Below are positions 26,370 through 36,200 of a stretch of DNA of 64,000 bases, in pieces (within the stretch, counting starts at the first letter, position 1; each line of letters opens with the position of its first letter). The DNA is taken from assembly GCA_017477205.1 (NCBI GenBank), contig JAFUXE010000020.1:3864-67863 (forward strand), read 5' to 3'. Source of the DNA: Alloprevotella sp. GTDB lineage: Bacteria > Bacteroidota > Bacteroidia > Bacteroidales > Bacteroidaceae. The position numbers and the translations under genes are program-made. The notes beneath the pieces were generated by a model, which saw only the letters and a program-made list of their open reading frames with translations, made no database searches and was not told where the DNA came from.

Positions 26370-26993
26370 ATGAAAAAGACACTTCTTCTTTGCACAATAA
26401 TCCTGATGTCCCTTGGCGCATCTGCCCAGACGGCCGGGAAAGTCACCTTCCAGGGTGCACTTGCCCTGCTCCAGTATATTGCCGGAAACGTGGAACCCGC
26501 GCCAAAAGACATCGTGGAAGCCAGCGGCCTGCGCCTCGTGTACTACTCCTGCTACGACGAAGGAGAATTTGACAGCAGCGCCTTCTACTACACACGCAAC
26601 GCCAACATCAGCGGCGAGTACGACGAAGAGAACATGTGCCGCAAAGCAGAAAAGACGGGCGGCCATGCCTGCATACTGGGCGTGGAATGTGCCACGAGCA
26701 GCGGCGGGGAAATCCGCTTTTCCACGAAGGAGGACTACGACCGCTTCTTCCGTGAAGCCGTGGCATACGGTTTGCAACAAGACAGGGAGGGCGTCGAATA
26801 TAACATGCCACACTACTTCATCGACCGTAAACAGCTGAATCCCGGCCGCATTGAACAGGTTCCCAACCAGGAGCTCTTTGCAGCCTACATGGACGAGGAA
26901 GCAGAGGCAAAGTACAATCCGCAGTTCATGCTCGTCCCGAAAGGAAAGACCGGCGACGGCTGGTACACCTACCACATTGGTATAGACTTCTAA
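26370..26993 (+). CDS. Small secreted protein of unknown function
   Basis: 207 residues with a signal peptide (MKKTLLLCTIILMSLGASAQ). The mature protein has several acidic and aromatic stretches (LVYYSCYDEGEFDSSAFYY, DEENMCRKAEKTGGHACIL) and four Cys (C61, C95, C106, C114 by approximate count), but no recognised domain. It lies 28 bases upstream of the carboxyltransferase subunit gene on the same strand; co-transcription is possible without implying shared function. Confidence 0.7.
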   Translation: MKKTLLLCTIILMSLGASAQTAGKVTFQGALALLQYIAGNVEPAPKDIVEASGLRLVYYSCYDEGEFDSSAFYYTRNANISGEYDEENMCRKAEKTGGHACILGVECATSSGGEIRFSTKEDYDRFFREAVAYGLQQDREGVEYNMPHYFIDRKQLNPGRIEQVPNQELFAAYMDEEAEAKYNPQFMLVPKGKTGDGWYTYHIGIDF

Positions 26994-27020
26994 TCACTTA
27001 TCACAGAATATAACAAATTT

Positions 27021-28793
27021 ATGGAGAAACGTAAGATACAATTCAGTCTCGTCTATCGGGACATGTTCCAGAGCTACGGCAAGTTCCAGCCCCGCAAGGA
27101 CCAGCTGGAACGCATAGCTCCCGTGATTATCAAGATGGGCTGCTTCGCCCGCGTGGAAACTAACGGCGGCGCCTTCGAGCAGGTGAACCTCATGTACGGC
27201 GAGAATCCCAACGACGCCGTGCGCGCCTTCACGAAGCCTTTCAACGAAGCAGGCATCAAGACGCACATGCTCGACCGCGGCCTCAACGCGCTGCGCATGT
27301 TCCCCTGTTCCGACGACCTGCGCCGCCTGCAATACAAGGTGAAGCACGCACAGGGCGTTGACATCCCCCGCATCTTCTGCGGACTGAACGACGTGCGCAA
27401 CATCATCCCCAGCATCAAGTGGGCCCTCGAAGCCGGCATGACGCCGCAGGCCACGCTCTGCATCACCAACTCGCCCGTCCACACGGCAGAATACTACAGC
27501 GACATCGCCGACCAGCTCATCGCTGCAGGCGCGCCCGAGATTTGCCTCAAGGACATGGCCGGCATCGGACAGCCCGCCCTGCTCGGACGGCTGACGCGCA
27601 TGATCAAGGAGAAGCACCCCGACGTCATCATCCAGTACCACAGCCACAGCGGCCCGGGGCTCAACATGGCCAGCATCCTGGAAGTGTGCCAGAACGGTGC
27701 CGACGTCATTGACACCGCCATCGAACCCCTCTCCTGGGGAAAGGGACATGCCGACGTGCTCAGCGTGCAGAGCATGCTGAAGAACTACGGCTTCGACGTG
27801 CCCGACATCAACATGCAGGCCTACATGGAAGCCCGCAAGCTGACGCAGGAGTTCATCGACGACTTCCTGGGCTACTTCATGAACAAGCAGAACCACCTCA
27901 TGTCCTCCCTCCTGCTGGGCTGCGGCCTGCCGGGCGGCATGATGGGCTCGATGATGGCCGACCTGAAAGGCGCTATGGGAGCCATCAACAACAACCGCGC
28001 CAAGAAGGGCGAAGAACCCCTGAGCGAAGACGAGTTGCTCATCAAGCTCTTCGACGAAGTGGGCTACGTATGGCCGCGCGTGGGCTATCCTCCCCTCGTG
28101 ACGCCCTTCTCGCAGTACGTGAAGAACATCGCCCTGATGAACCTCCTCACCGAGTCGATGGACAAGCCGCGCTTCTCCATGATGGACGAGAACATGTGGG
28201 GCATGATACTCGGCAAGAGCGGCAAGCTGCCCGGCGAGCTGGCACCTGAAATCAAGGCGCTCGCCAAGGAGCAGGGCCGCGAGTTCTTCGAGGGCGACCC
28301 CCGCACGCTCTATCCCGACTGCCTCGACAAGTTCCGGGGGGAGATGGAGGAGAACGGCTGGGACCTTGGCCCCGACGAGGAAGAACTCTACGAATTCGCC
28401 ATGCACGAAGTGCAGTACCGCGCCTACAAGAGCGGACAGGCCAAGAAGCAGTTCCTGGCCGACCTGCAGGCAGCCAAGGACAAGGCCCTCGGCACAGGCG
28501 TATCGCCCGAGGAGGCCCTCGCCCTGAAACATGCCAAGGCCGACGCCGTAACCGCCCCCGAAGCCGGCATCGTGCTCTGGGAAATCAATGGCGACGGAGA
28601 AGCTGAAACGAGCATTGAGCCGTTCATCGGCAAGGAATACAAGGAAGGCGACTTCTTCTGCTACATCGAAAACCGCTACGGCCAAATCCGCGAAATCCCC
28701 GCTGCTCTTGGCGGAAAGCTCGTTGAGATTGGCGCCAAGCAGGGCGGCCACGTCCAGAAAGGCGATGTGCTGGCCTGGATAGAGCGTGCGTAA
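27021..28793 (+). CDS. Carboxyltransferase subunit (oxaloacetate decarboxylase alpha / pyruvate carboxylase subunit B type)
   Basis: 590 residues. Residues 1 to about 300 form an HMGL-like TIM barrel: the RDMFQSYGKFQ start, IKMGCFARVETNGGA, LKDMAGIGQPA, and the metal-binding YHSHSGPG. The conserved carboxylase domain follows. The C-terminal 75 residues look like a biotin/lipoyl fold (GKEYKEGDFFCYIE, then GGKLVEIGAKQGGHVQKGDVLAWIE), but the biotinylated lysine motif (AMKM) is replaced by ENRYGQIR. The biotin is therefore probably on a separate carrier protein encoded elsewhere. The enzyme moves CO2 between biotin and pyruvate/oxaloacetate; direction and sodium coupling cannot be told from this gene alone. 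A terminator follows. Confidence 0.88.
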   Translation: MEKRKIQFSLVYRDMFQSYGKFQPRKDQLERIAPVIIKMGCFARVETNGGAFEQVNLMYGENPNDAVRAFTKPFNEAGIKTHMLDRGLNALRMFPCSDDLRRLQYKVKHAQGVDIPRIFCGLNDVRNIIPSIKWALEAGMTPQATLCITNSPVHTAEYYSDIADQLIAAGAPEICLKDMAGIGQPALLGRLTRMIKEKHPDVIIQYHSHSGPGLNMASILEVCQNGADVIDTAIEPLSWGKGHADVLSVQSMLKNYGFDVPDINMQAYMEARKLTQEFIDDFLGYFMNKQNHLMSSLLLGCGLPGGMMGSMMADLKGAMGAINNNRAKKGEEPLSEDELLIKLFDEVGYVWPRVGYPPLVTPFSQYVKNIALMNLLTESMDKPRFSMMDENMWGMILGKSGKLPGELAPEIKALAKEQGREFFEGDPRTLYPDCLDKFRGEMEENGWDLGPDEEELYEFAMHEVQYRAYKSGQAKKQFLADLQAAKDKALGTGVSPEEALALKHAKADAVTAPEAGIVLWEINGDGEAETSIEPFIGKEYKEGDFFCYIENRYGQIREIPAALGGKLVEIGAKQGGHVQKGDVLAWIERA

Positions 28794-28828
28794 GGCAGAA
28801 GAGAATACCAAACTTGCCTGAAATTTCT

Positions 28829-28860
28829 TCCCTCCCCACACATTGGGGGAGGGATTTTTG
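28829..28860 (+). terminator. Terminator after the carboxyltransferase gene
   Basis: The stem CCCTCCCC with GGGGGAGGG around ACACATT is followed by ATTTTTG. Confidence 0.88.
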
Positions 28861-28865
28861 TTGTG

Positions 28866-29082
28866 CATGTTTCGAGCCCCGTTTCCCGAACCCTATGTTC
28901 ATCCGGTCCCGAACCCCATGTTCATAAAAAGCCTAAAATATCCTTCCAAAAGCCTTCAGCCTCACCATAGTCTCGCTTTACCCAAGCCCTTCTCAAGCCC
29001 TACCCAAGCCCCACCCAGCCCTCCGGAGCACCTTGATACTTGGGTAAGGCTTGGGTAATACTTGGGTAAGGCTTGGGTAGAG
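28866..29082. repeat. Second phased 21-23 bp repeat array with an internal inverted half
   Basis: CCCGAACCC(C/T)ATGTTCAT units start at 28885 and 28908 (23 bases apart). AAAAGCC occurs at 28927 and 28948 (21 apart). ACCCAAGCC-type units start at 28980 and 29002 (22 apart), and their inverse, ACTTGGGTAAGGCTTGGGTA, at 29038 and 29060 (22 apart). The last two pairs are inverted relative to each other, so this half could form a long hairpin. Sequence is unrelated to the array at 17172 but the step length is the same. Confidence 0.75.
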
Positions 29083-29194
29083 CTTTTCCGGGACTCCCTT
29101 GCGGCTCCTCATGGTCGGCAATGCGTTTTAGTTCCAACAGCAATGCCGTCTGCAGGTGGGTGAGGAGGCTGTGAGTTGCGAGAACACGATGCAA
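29000..29194 (-). other. Small open frame of doubtful coding status downstream of a duplicated promoter
   Basis: A 64-codon frame begins 8 bases after a promoter-like TACTTTTG in repeat copy 1. Its first half reads THSLLTHLQTALLLELKRIA, a plausible amphipathic helix, but its second half is the translated repeat array (ALPKPYP, ITQALPK). It may be the remnant of a gene overrun by the array or may be non-coding. Confidence 0.25.
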
Positions 29195-29280
29195 AAGTAG
29201 TCAAGATCTTCGTTCTGCCACCGCTTTATATAAAAAAGTACTGAATTTTATGTGTTTTTAGCAGAAAAGTGGTTGGGATG
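29186..29280. repeat. 95-bp direct repeat, copy 1 (downstream of the PIN gene)
   Basis: About 95% identical to 30056-30150, in the same orientation, with about five mismatches (for example GTCAAGATC against GTCAAAATC). The pair brackets the toxin-antitoxin genes and their terminator. Confidence 0.92.
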
Positions 29281-29304
29281 GTAGTAATGTTGTGTTGTAT
29301 AACG

Positions 29305-29337
29305 AAAAAAGTCACCCCTCCCTGCGAGGTGACTTTT
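29305..29337 (-). terminator. Terminator after the PIN toxin gene
   Basis: On the minus strand AAAAGTCACC pairs with GGTGACTTTT around a short loop and runs into TTTTTTCG. The symmetry means it may work on both strands. Confidence 0.8.
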
Positions 29338-29353
29338 CGGAAAACTTAGTTCG

Positions 29354-29770
29354 TTATTGTTGTTTTGCCTTGTTGACAAACTCGGCTGGTGTCATGACCA
29401 GGATTTCGAAGTCTTTGAACCCTCGTTTGTCGCGGGTTATAATCACATCGGGATGATATGGCAGTGCCGACAGATACTGCACTGCATCCTCATAGTCGTA
29501 AGGTCGAAGCTGAACTGCATCCACGAGCTTGCTTCGGTCTATCGGCGTAACATTGAGCATCTGGCACAAAGCTTCGACCTTGCTGAGCATAATATCTGAG
29601 TTGAAGGCTTTCTTTAGTATGTAAGCACAATTGACAATGGTCAGTGCAGATGCGGAGGCAGCAATCTTCTTGTCTTCAATCATGGCAAAGATAGCTGCGG
29701 CATCATCGAAGAAGCCTTCACGTTCGCCCATGAAGTCTATAACTACATTAGTGTCAAGAAAAACATTCAT
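29354..29770 (-). CDS. PIN-domain toxin (VapC-like ribonuclease)
   Basis: 138 residues from the ATG opening MNVFLDTNVVIDFM; an upstream in-frame start would overlap the partner gene by more and adds only polar residues. PIN-domain acidic residues are visible: Asp in LDTNVVIDF, Glu/Asp in the YDYEDAVQYLSAL helix, and Asp in DVIITRDKRGF. The family cleaves RNA, often tRNA, and is blocked by the cognate antitoxin. Its ATG overlaps the stop of the upstream antitoxin candidate (ATGA), the usual toxin-antitoxin arrangement. Confidence 0.85.
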   Translation of the reverse strand: MNVFLDTNVVIDFMGEREGFFDDAAAIFAMIEDKKIAASASALTIVNCAYILKKAFNSDIMLSKVEALCQMLNVTPIDRSKLVDAVQLRPYDYEDAVQYLSALPYHPDVIITRDKRGFKDFEILVMTPAEFVNKAKQQ

Positions 29771-30033
29771 CGTGCCCTTTCCTCCCACATTTCATAAAGT
29801 TCCTTGTCCAAATCGAAGTCTTTTGGCAGCGGGCCGCACGTCATGGCCATCACTTTTGCCGACGGCTTATAGTCCTTTGGAATCTTTGGGAACACGAGTT
29901 CTGCCTTATGCTGTTTGTTTTCCACGCTTTCCGCGGCCTTCATCAAGTGACTGGCCAGCCATCGCTGATTGCTTGCCGTAAGTGAAAGCCCCTGCAGGTA
30001 ACTCCACAGATTGTTAAGTGAAACTGCATTCAT
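29767..30033 (-). CDS. Probable antitoxin of the PIN toxin
   Basis: 88 residues, overlapping the PIN gene by 4 bases and lying first in the two-gene unit. The N-terminal half (NLWSYLQGLSLTASNQRWLASHLMKAAES) is predicted helical, possibly for DNA binding or dimerisation. The C-terminal part (LPKDFDLDKELYEMWEERAR) is an acidic/aromatic helix like the toxin-wrapping tails of VapB proteins. No antitoxin family is recognised with certainty; the assignment rests mostly on gene order and size. Confidence 0.65.
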   Translation of the reverse strand: MNAVSLNNLWSYLQGLSLTASNQRWLASHLMKAAESVENKQHKAELVFPKIPKDYKPSAKVMAMTCGPLPKDFDLDKELYEMWEERAR

Positions 30034-30055
30034 AATCTATTGCTTTTGCCTGTTT

Positions 30056-30150
30056 ACGATGCAAAAGTAGTCAAAATCTTCGTTCTGCCACCGCTTTATA
30101 TAAAAAAGTACTGATTTTTATATGTTTTTAGCAGAAAAGTGGTTGCTATG
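30056..30150. repeat. 95-bp direct repeat, copy 2 (upstream of the antitoxin gene, contains its promoter)
   Basis: Near-identical to 29186-29280. On the minus strand it contains TACTTTTG (30069-30062), a good -7 element 29 bases before the antitoxin ATG. It therefore probably supplies the promoter for the cassette. The -33 position is poor. Confidence 0.9.
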
Positions 30151-30246
30151 GCGTTGTTCTCTCGCACAAGTATGATACTTAAGCACTCGTAACTCATATA
30201 GTTAGACAGAGTAAGTATCATGTCACTTCTCGCCTCCTGGAACAAA

Positions 30247-30283
30247 TAAAAATTTGCGCGCTCCTGAATGGAACGCGCAAACC
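30247..30283 (-). terminator. Terminator of alaS
   Basis: On the minus strand TTTGCGCG pairs with CGCGCAAA around a TTCCATTCAGGAG loop and is followed by a T-rich run. A second perfect palindrome, GACGGGGCATGCCCCGTC (30291-30308), lies between it and the alaS stop codon. Confidence 0.85.
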
Positions 30284-30328
30284 TTATAAGGACGGGGCAT
30301 GCCCCGTCATGTGTCAAACGCAAAGGCT

Positions 30329-32947
30329 TTATAAGCCGGCAAGTTCAATCACCTTGCTGACGGCGGCTTCAAGGCCGTCGGGATTCTTTCCGCCAGCCGT
30401 TGCAAAGTGGGGAGCACCGCCGCCGCCGCCCTGAATCTCGCGTGCGGCTTCGCGAACAAGTTGTCCGGCATTGAGACCGCGACCCTGAACAAGGTCCTTG
30501 CTTATCATTACCGTCAGAAGCGGCTTGCCCTCGAACTGGCTGCCGACAACGCACAGCATCTTCTCCGGCAGCTGGCCCGCAATCTGGAATGCCATATCCT
30601 TGACGGCATCGGGAGCCACTGGCGTGGGAACCACACCACGTACGAGGCGTATCTCGCCGCGAAGCTCGGACTTCGCGATAAGGGCTTCCTTCACCTGCTG
30701 CATCTTCTGCTTCATGAAACCTTCCACCTCCTTCTTCAAACCTTCGTTCTCATCAATGGTTTTCAGGATGGCCGTACGGAGGTCCTTGGCGTTGTTGAAG
30801 AGGTCACGCACGCCCTGGAGCATTTCCTGCTGGGTGTAAACGCTTTCTTCTGCCGCTTCCCCCGTGATGGCTTCCACGCGGCGCACACCGGCAGCCACGC
30901 TGCTCTCGCTGAGGAGGCGGAAAAGGCCGATGCGTCCCGTGCTCTTGGCGTGACATCCGCCACAGAACTCCACGCTTTGACCGAACTGTACGACGCGTAC
31001 TTTGTCGCCGTACTTTTCGCCGAAGAGGGCGATGGCGCCAAGCTTCTTGGCTTCTTCCATCGGCACGTCGCGATGGTCCTGCAAGGGGATGTCCTCACGG
31101 ATGCGGCGGTTCACAATGCGCTCTACCTGGCGGAGTTCCTCGGGCGTCACCTTCTGGAAGTGGGAGAAGTCGAAGCGCAGGTAGTCCGGCGTGACAAGCG
31201 AGCCTTTCTGCTCCACGTGGGTGCCAAGCACTTCGCGGAGAGCCTGGTCAAGAAGGTGCGTAGCCGTATGGTTTGCCTCGCAGGCGCGACGGGCACGAAC
31301 GTCAACGGCGGCATGCCAGGTGCCTTCGAGCGCAGCAGGCAATTCCTTCGCGAGGTGGACGGGCAGTCCGTTTTCGCTCTTTGTATCGAATATCTCTATG
31401 GTGGCCTCGCCGTTTGCAAGCGTTCCCCGGTCGCCCACCTGTCCGCCCATCTCGGCATAGAAGGGCGTCACGTCGAGCACCAGCTCGTAGTAGGTCTGCT
31501 TCTTCTGCTGCACGCGGCGGTAGCGCAGGATGCGGCAGTCCTCTTCTGTCTTGTCCCAGGCAACGGACTGCGTCTCGCCCTCTGCAAATACCACCCAGTC
31601 GTCGGTCTCCACCTTGGCGGCCCCGCGCGCACGTTCCTTCTGCTTCTGCATCTCCACGTTGAAGCCCGCCTCGTCAACGGTGAGGCCTGCCTCGGCGCAG
31701 ATGAGCTGCGTCAGGTCGAGGGGGAAGCCGTATGTATCGAAAAGCGTGAAGGCTTTTTCGCCTGCCAGCACGCCGCCCTTGGGCGTTGTCTCTATCTCTT
31801 TCTGCAACAGGTTGATACCCGTCGCCAAAGTGCGCAGGAAGGAGTCTTCCTCTTCCTTGATGACACGCGTGATGAGTTCCTGCTGTGCGGGCAGTTCCGG
31901 ATAGGCAGCCCCCATCTCCTCAACGAGCGTCGGGATGAGGCGGTACATGAACGCCTTCTTCTGGTCGAGGAAAGTGTAGGCATAGCGTACGGCACGGCGC
32001 AGGATACGGCGGATGACGTAGCCGGCCTTTGCGTTGGAAGGCAGCTGGCCGTCGGCAATGCTGAAAGAGATGGCGCGAAGATGGTCTGCGATGACGCGCA
32101 TGGCGATGTCCGTCTGCTCGTTCTCACCATAGGTGCGGCCGGAAAGTTCGCCTATCTTCTTCAAAATAGGCTGGAACACGTCCGTATCGTAGTTGGACGT
32201 TTTTCCCTGCAAGGCACGCACGAGGCGTTCAAAGCCCATGCCGGTATCGATAACGTGCATCGGCAGCTTCTCCAAGGAGCCGTCCGCCTTACGGTTGTAT
32301 TGCATGAACACGATGTTCCAGATTTCAATGACCAGCGGGTTATCCTTGTTGACGAGCGTCTCACCCGGAACAGCAGCTTTTTCTGCTTCGGAACGGGAGT
32401 CGAGGTGGATTTCCGAACAAGGTCCGCAGGGACCCGTATCGCCCATCTCCCAGAAGTTGTCGTGCTTGTTTCCGTTGATGATATGGTTGGCAGGAACGTG
32501 CTTTGCCCAATAGCCCGCGGCCTCGTCGTCGCGGCCGAGGCCGTCGTCTGCACTTCCCTCAAATACCGTCACGTAAAGGTCCTTCGGGTCGAGATGAAGC
32601 ACGTCAACAAGGTACTCCCAGGCATAGTCTATGGCTTCCTGCTTGAAGTAGTCGCCAAAGCTCCAGTTTCCGAGCATTTCAAACATGGTGTGGTGGTACG
32701 TGTCGTGTCCCACCTCCTCCAGGTCGTTGTGCTTACCGCTCACGCGCAGACACTTCTGGGAGTCTGCGCGGCGGCGCGGCTCGGGCGTGCGGTTGCCGAG
32801 GATGACGTCCTTCCACTGGTTCATGCCGGCATTCGTGAACATCAGCGTAGGGTCGTCCTTGACCACCATCGGGGCAGAAGGTACGATGACGTGTCCCTTG
32901 CCTTCAAAGAACTTCTTATACGATTCGCGGATTTCGTTTGCTGTCAT
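30329..32947 (-). CDS. alaS: Alanine--tRNA ligase
   Basis: 872 residues, the full bacterial length. Aminoacylation core: [20 protein letters not shown] start, [14 protein letters not shown], the Arg in [13 protein letters not shown], and [14 protein letters not shown]. The editing domain has [13 protein letters not shown] with the zinc/editing His residues and the [13 protein letters not shown] segment. The C-terminal C-Ala domain is rich in Gly ([14 protein letters not shown]). It charges tRNA-Ala with alanine in the cytosol. It is transcribed divergently from susC. Confidence 0.97.
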   Translation of the reverse strand: MTANEIRESYKKFFEGKGHVIVPSAPMVVKDDPTLMFTNAGMNQWKDVILGNRTPEPRRRADSQKCLRVSGKHNDLEEVGHDTYHHTMFEMLGNWSFGDYFKQEAIDYAWEYLVDVLHLDPKDLYVTVFEGSADDGLGRDDEAAGYWAKHVPANHIINGNKHDNFWEMGDTGPCGPCSEIHLDSRSEAEKAAVPGETLVNKDNPLVIEIWNIVFMQYNRKADGSLEKLPMHVIDTGMGFERLVRALQGKTSNYDTDVFQPILKKIGELSGRTYGENEQTDIAMRVIADHLRAISFSIADGQLPSNAKAGYVIRRILRRAVRYAYTFLDQKKAFMYRLIPTLVEEMGAAYPELPAQQELITRVIKEEEDSFLRTLATGINLLQKEIETTPKGGVLAGEKAFTLFDTYGFPLDLTQLICAEAGLTVDEAGFNVEMQKQKERARGAAKVETDDWVVFAEGETQSVAWDKTEEDCRILRYRRVQQKKQTYYELVLDVTPFYAEMGGQVGDRGTLANGEATIEIFDTKSENGLPVHLAKELPAALEGTWHAAVDVRARRACEANHTATHLLDQALREVLGTHVEQKGSLVTPDYLRFDFSHFQKVTPEELRQVERIVNRRIREDIPLQDHRDVPMEEAKKLGAIALFGEKYGDKVRVVQFGQSVEFCGGCHAKSTGRIGLFRLLSESSVAAGVRRVEAITGEAAEESVYTQQEMLQGVRDLFNNAKDLRTAILKTIDENEGLKKEVEGFMKQKMQQVKEALIAKSELRGEIRLVRGVVPTPVAPDAVKDMAFQIAGQLPEKMLCVVGSQFEGKPLLTVMISKDLVQGRGLNAGQLVREAAREIQGGGGGAPHFATAGGKNPDGLEAAVSKVIELAGL

Positions 32948-33000
32948 AGTGTTTTCTTGTATTTATATATTTTATTTTATTGTGTGCTTATTTCGGGGCG

Positions 33001-33008
33001 CGAAGTTA
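33001..33008 (-). promoter_or_regulatory. Possible -7 element of alaS
   Basis: On the minus strand TAACTTCG lies 53 bases before the alaS start. The -33 region (TTTC) is weak. Confidence 0.4.
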
Positions 33009-33068
33009 GTGCAAAGCGCGGAAAGAAAGAAAAAATTGCAGCATAATTGTTAAAAATGCGGGAAATAC

Positions 33069-33099
33069 TTGCACGAAAAGCAAAAAAGTGTTTTCTTTG
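33069..33099 (+). promoter_or_regulatory. Possible promoter of the susC-susD unit
   Basis: TTG at 33069-33071 and TTTCTTTG at 33092-33099 are separated by 20 bases, near the Bacteroidetes consensus. They leave an untranslated leader of about 100 bases before the ATG at 33204. A small TCGGC/GCCGA hairpin is present in that leader. Confidence 0.5.
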
Positions 33100-33203
33100 C
33101 TTCGCCGAAATACGTTTTTTATCGGCAAAGGCCGAAAAGACGTACGAACTGCATGGCAGAAAGAAGAAAACACAACATACTAATCAATCATCAAATCAAT
33201 TCT

Positions 33204-36200
33204 ATGCAAAAGCCTAAGAAATCAGTAGGAATGCTACTTCTGTTGTCTTTGCTCTGTGGGGGAAGTTTCTCCGCTGTCCATGCGACGACGCCCACGGTGA
33301 ACAACGTAGCACTGCAAGCTGAAACCGTACAGGGTACGGTAGTAGACGAAAACGGCGTGCCCGTAACCGGTGCCGCCGTTGTTGTTGTCGGTGCAAAGGT
33401 CGTTACCTCCACCGACGCAAACGGCTTCTTCAAAATCGCCAACGTAGAGCGTGGCGCACAGCTCCGCATCTCCCTACTCGGTTACAAGACGCAAACCGTG
33501 AAGTGGGACGGACAGCCCCTCAACATTGTGCTTGAAGAAGCAGAAAACGTCCTTGAGGAAGCCGTGGTTACGGCCATGGGTATCCGCCGTAAGGAGACTT
33601 CGCTGACGTATGCCACGCAGCAGATTAAAGCTGAAGACCTCATGAAGGTTCAGGACGTCAACGTAGCCAACCAGCTGGAAGGTAAAATCTCCGGTCTGAC
33701 TATCACACCGAGTGCCGGTGGTGCCGGTGGTGCTTCCAAAATCGTGCTCCGTGGTCAGAAGTCCATCCTGGGTAGCTCCACGCCGCTCATCGTTGTGGAC
33801 GGTGTGCCCTTGACGAACAACACGCGCGGCCAGCTGGGCATGGGTGCCGGTACGTCCCTGACCTCTGACGTGAGCAGTGAAGGTGCCGACCCGCTCTCCA
33901 TGATCAACCCCGACGACATTGAAAGCATGAACGTGCTGAAGGGTGCCAACGCTGCCGCTCTGTACGGTTCGCAGGCTGCCAACGGTGTCATCATGATTAC
34001 CACGAAGAAGGGTAAGGAAGGTAAAATCGACATCAACTACACCACGAACGTAACGTTTGAGAGCCCGCTGCTGACGCCGAAAATCCAGACGGTCTATGGT
34101 GCAAACCAAACTGCAGCCGGAGGCCTTGAATCTAACGGCTGGGGCGACAAAATTGCCAATCGCGCCGCAGACAACCTTGTTATTGCAACGCCGTTCCCGA
34201 ACGACTCTCCCTTCCAAGTTGGAGATGCCGACAATCCCACAATGATGTACATCCATTTGCGTAATAAGGGTCGCGACAATTCCAAGGACTTCTACCGCAC
34301 AGGTACGACGTTCAACAACTCCGTAGCCCTTTCCGGCGGTACGGAAAAGGTCAAGACCTACTTCTCCTACGCAAACACCCATGCCAACGGTATGATTGAG
34401 AACAACAGCTACAACCGTAACACGCTGGCCTTCCGCCAGAGCTACAAGCTGTGGAACCGCATCGACCTTGATGCCTCAATCAACTACGTGCAGACCGTTA
34501 CGCGCAACCGTCCCGGTGGTGGTGGTCACCTGAACCCCATCTACCACCTCTACACCACGCCGAACAACGTGGATATGGCCTACTATAAGGAGAACTACAA
34601 GGTTGACAACGCCCAGTGGTACAACTCCACGGACCGTAGCTACTACCAGCCCATCAACTATCCCGTCCTTGACGCCAACGGCAACTTGCAGTACGACGAG
34701 AACGGGAACATCGTTACTTCTTCCGGTTACTCCTGGACAAAGGGCAGGACGCTCCTTAGTGGCCCCCGTCAGGACTGGGCATACATGGCAGCCAGCTACA
34801 ACAACCCCTACTGGCTGACGAACATGAACCGCAGCAAGCAGAAGACCGACCGCATCTATGGCTCCTTCACGGGTAAGCTGAACATCTACGACGGCCTTTC
34901 CTTACAGGCACGTCTCGGCTTCGACCACACGCGCTACAACAACGAGACGAAGCGTTACGCCACAACGACCTACTACTCCGGTTACCAGATGATGGACTAC
35001 GGTATGTACTGGGTCGGCAACGAGCGCACCGCCGAAATCTACACCGACTACCTGCTCTCTTACGACAAGACGTTTGAAGATTGGTCCGTAAGTGCATCCG
35101 CAGGTTATGTAGGTCACACGATTAAGTCGCAGAATATGTCCACCAGCGTGGAAGCAACTGTTATACCTAACTATTATCAACCTAATAATAGCAATCCTAG
35201 TGGTATTCCCACTATCGTAAACCGCTTTGAAACCAGCTCTGGCGATAAGGGTGCAACGGGCACCAGCAAGAGTTCCAACTGGGACCAGGCCGCCCTCTTC
35301 ACCGCACAGATCGGTTGGCAGGACAAGGTTTATGTGGATGGTTCCTATCGTCAGGACTGGTATCGTTCCTTCAAGCAGTTCCACACGAAGTACGGCACGC
35401 CTATCTCCTACGGTTACTGGGGCATCGGCGCAAACGCCATCGTTTCCTCCCTGCTTGAAATGCCGGATTGGATTAACTACCTCAAGTATCGCGCTTCGTA
35501 CTCTCAAGTAGGTAATGGCGTTCCTAACAATAATTTCTACCAGTACGGCACCAACAACCAGACAGATGCCGTCCTCCTCTCTGGCAACCTCGACTTCTAT
35601 CCTGAACCCGAGAAACTGGGCTCGTTCGAGACTGGTGTGGAAATGTTGATGTTCAACAACAACCTGCAGTTCGACCTCACGTTCTACAACACCATCGCTG
35701 ACAAGCAGTTCATGAACACAGGCCGTGCAGGCCGTACCGTCCTGCTGAACTCCGCAAAGGTTCGCAATACGGGTATTGAAGCCACTATCGGTTATGACTT
35801 CCACTTCGGCGAAGACCTTCGCTGGAAGCCCACGCTGAACATTTCCTTCGACAACAACAAAATCCTGAGAAGTGCTTACCAAGAAGACGGCACGGAATCT
35901 CCCTACAAGCAGCAGCTTGGCGGTGCCCGCGTTGTTTATCAGGAAGGTGGTTCCGTTGGCGACATCTACGTGACCGACTTCAAGCGCGACGAAAACGGCG
36001 TGCTCATTCTGAACCGCACGACTTTCGCCCCGCAATATGACAACCTGCACCCCTACTCGAAGAAGATTGGTAACATGAACTCCAAGTGGCAGCTGGGTCT
36101 CAGCAACACCATCACGTACAAGGACTTCCAGCTCTTCTTCCTCATCAACGGCCGCATCGGCGGTAAGGTTATCTCCCAGACAGAAGGCTACCTGGACAAC

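Noticed and set aside
26994..28868. 624-codon open frame opposite the carboxyltransferase gene
   Set aside because: Shadow of the coding strand; begins beyond the terminator of the real gene and shows no motif.
30096..30323. 75-codon frame downstream of alaS
   Set aside because: It covers the alaS terminator palindromes and the direct repeat; no coding signature.
30407..33046. 879-codon open frame on the strand opposite alaS
   Set aside because: It is the mirror of a certain gene (alaS) and is open only because of high G+C codon usage; the translation has no recognisable domain.
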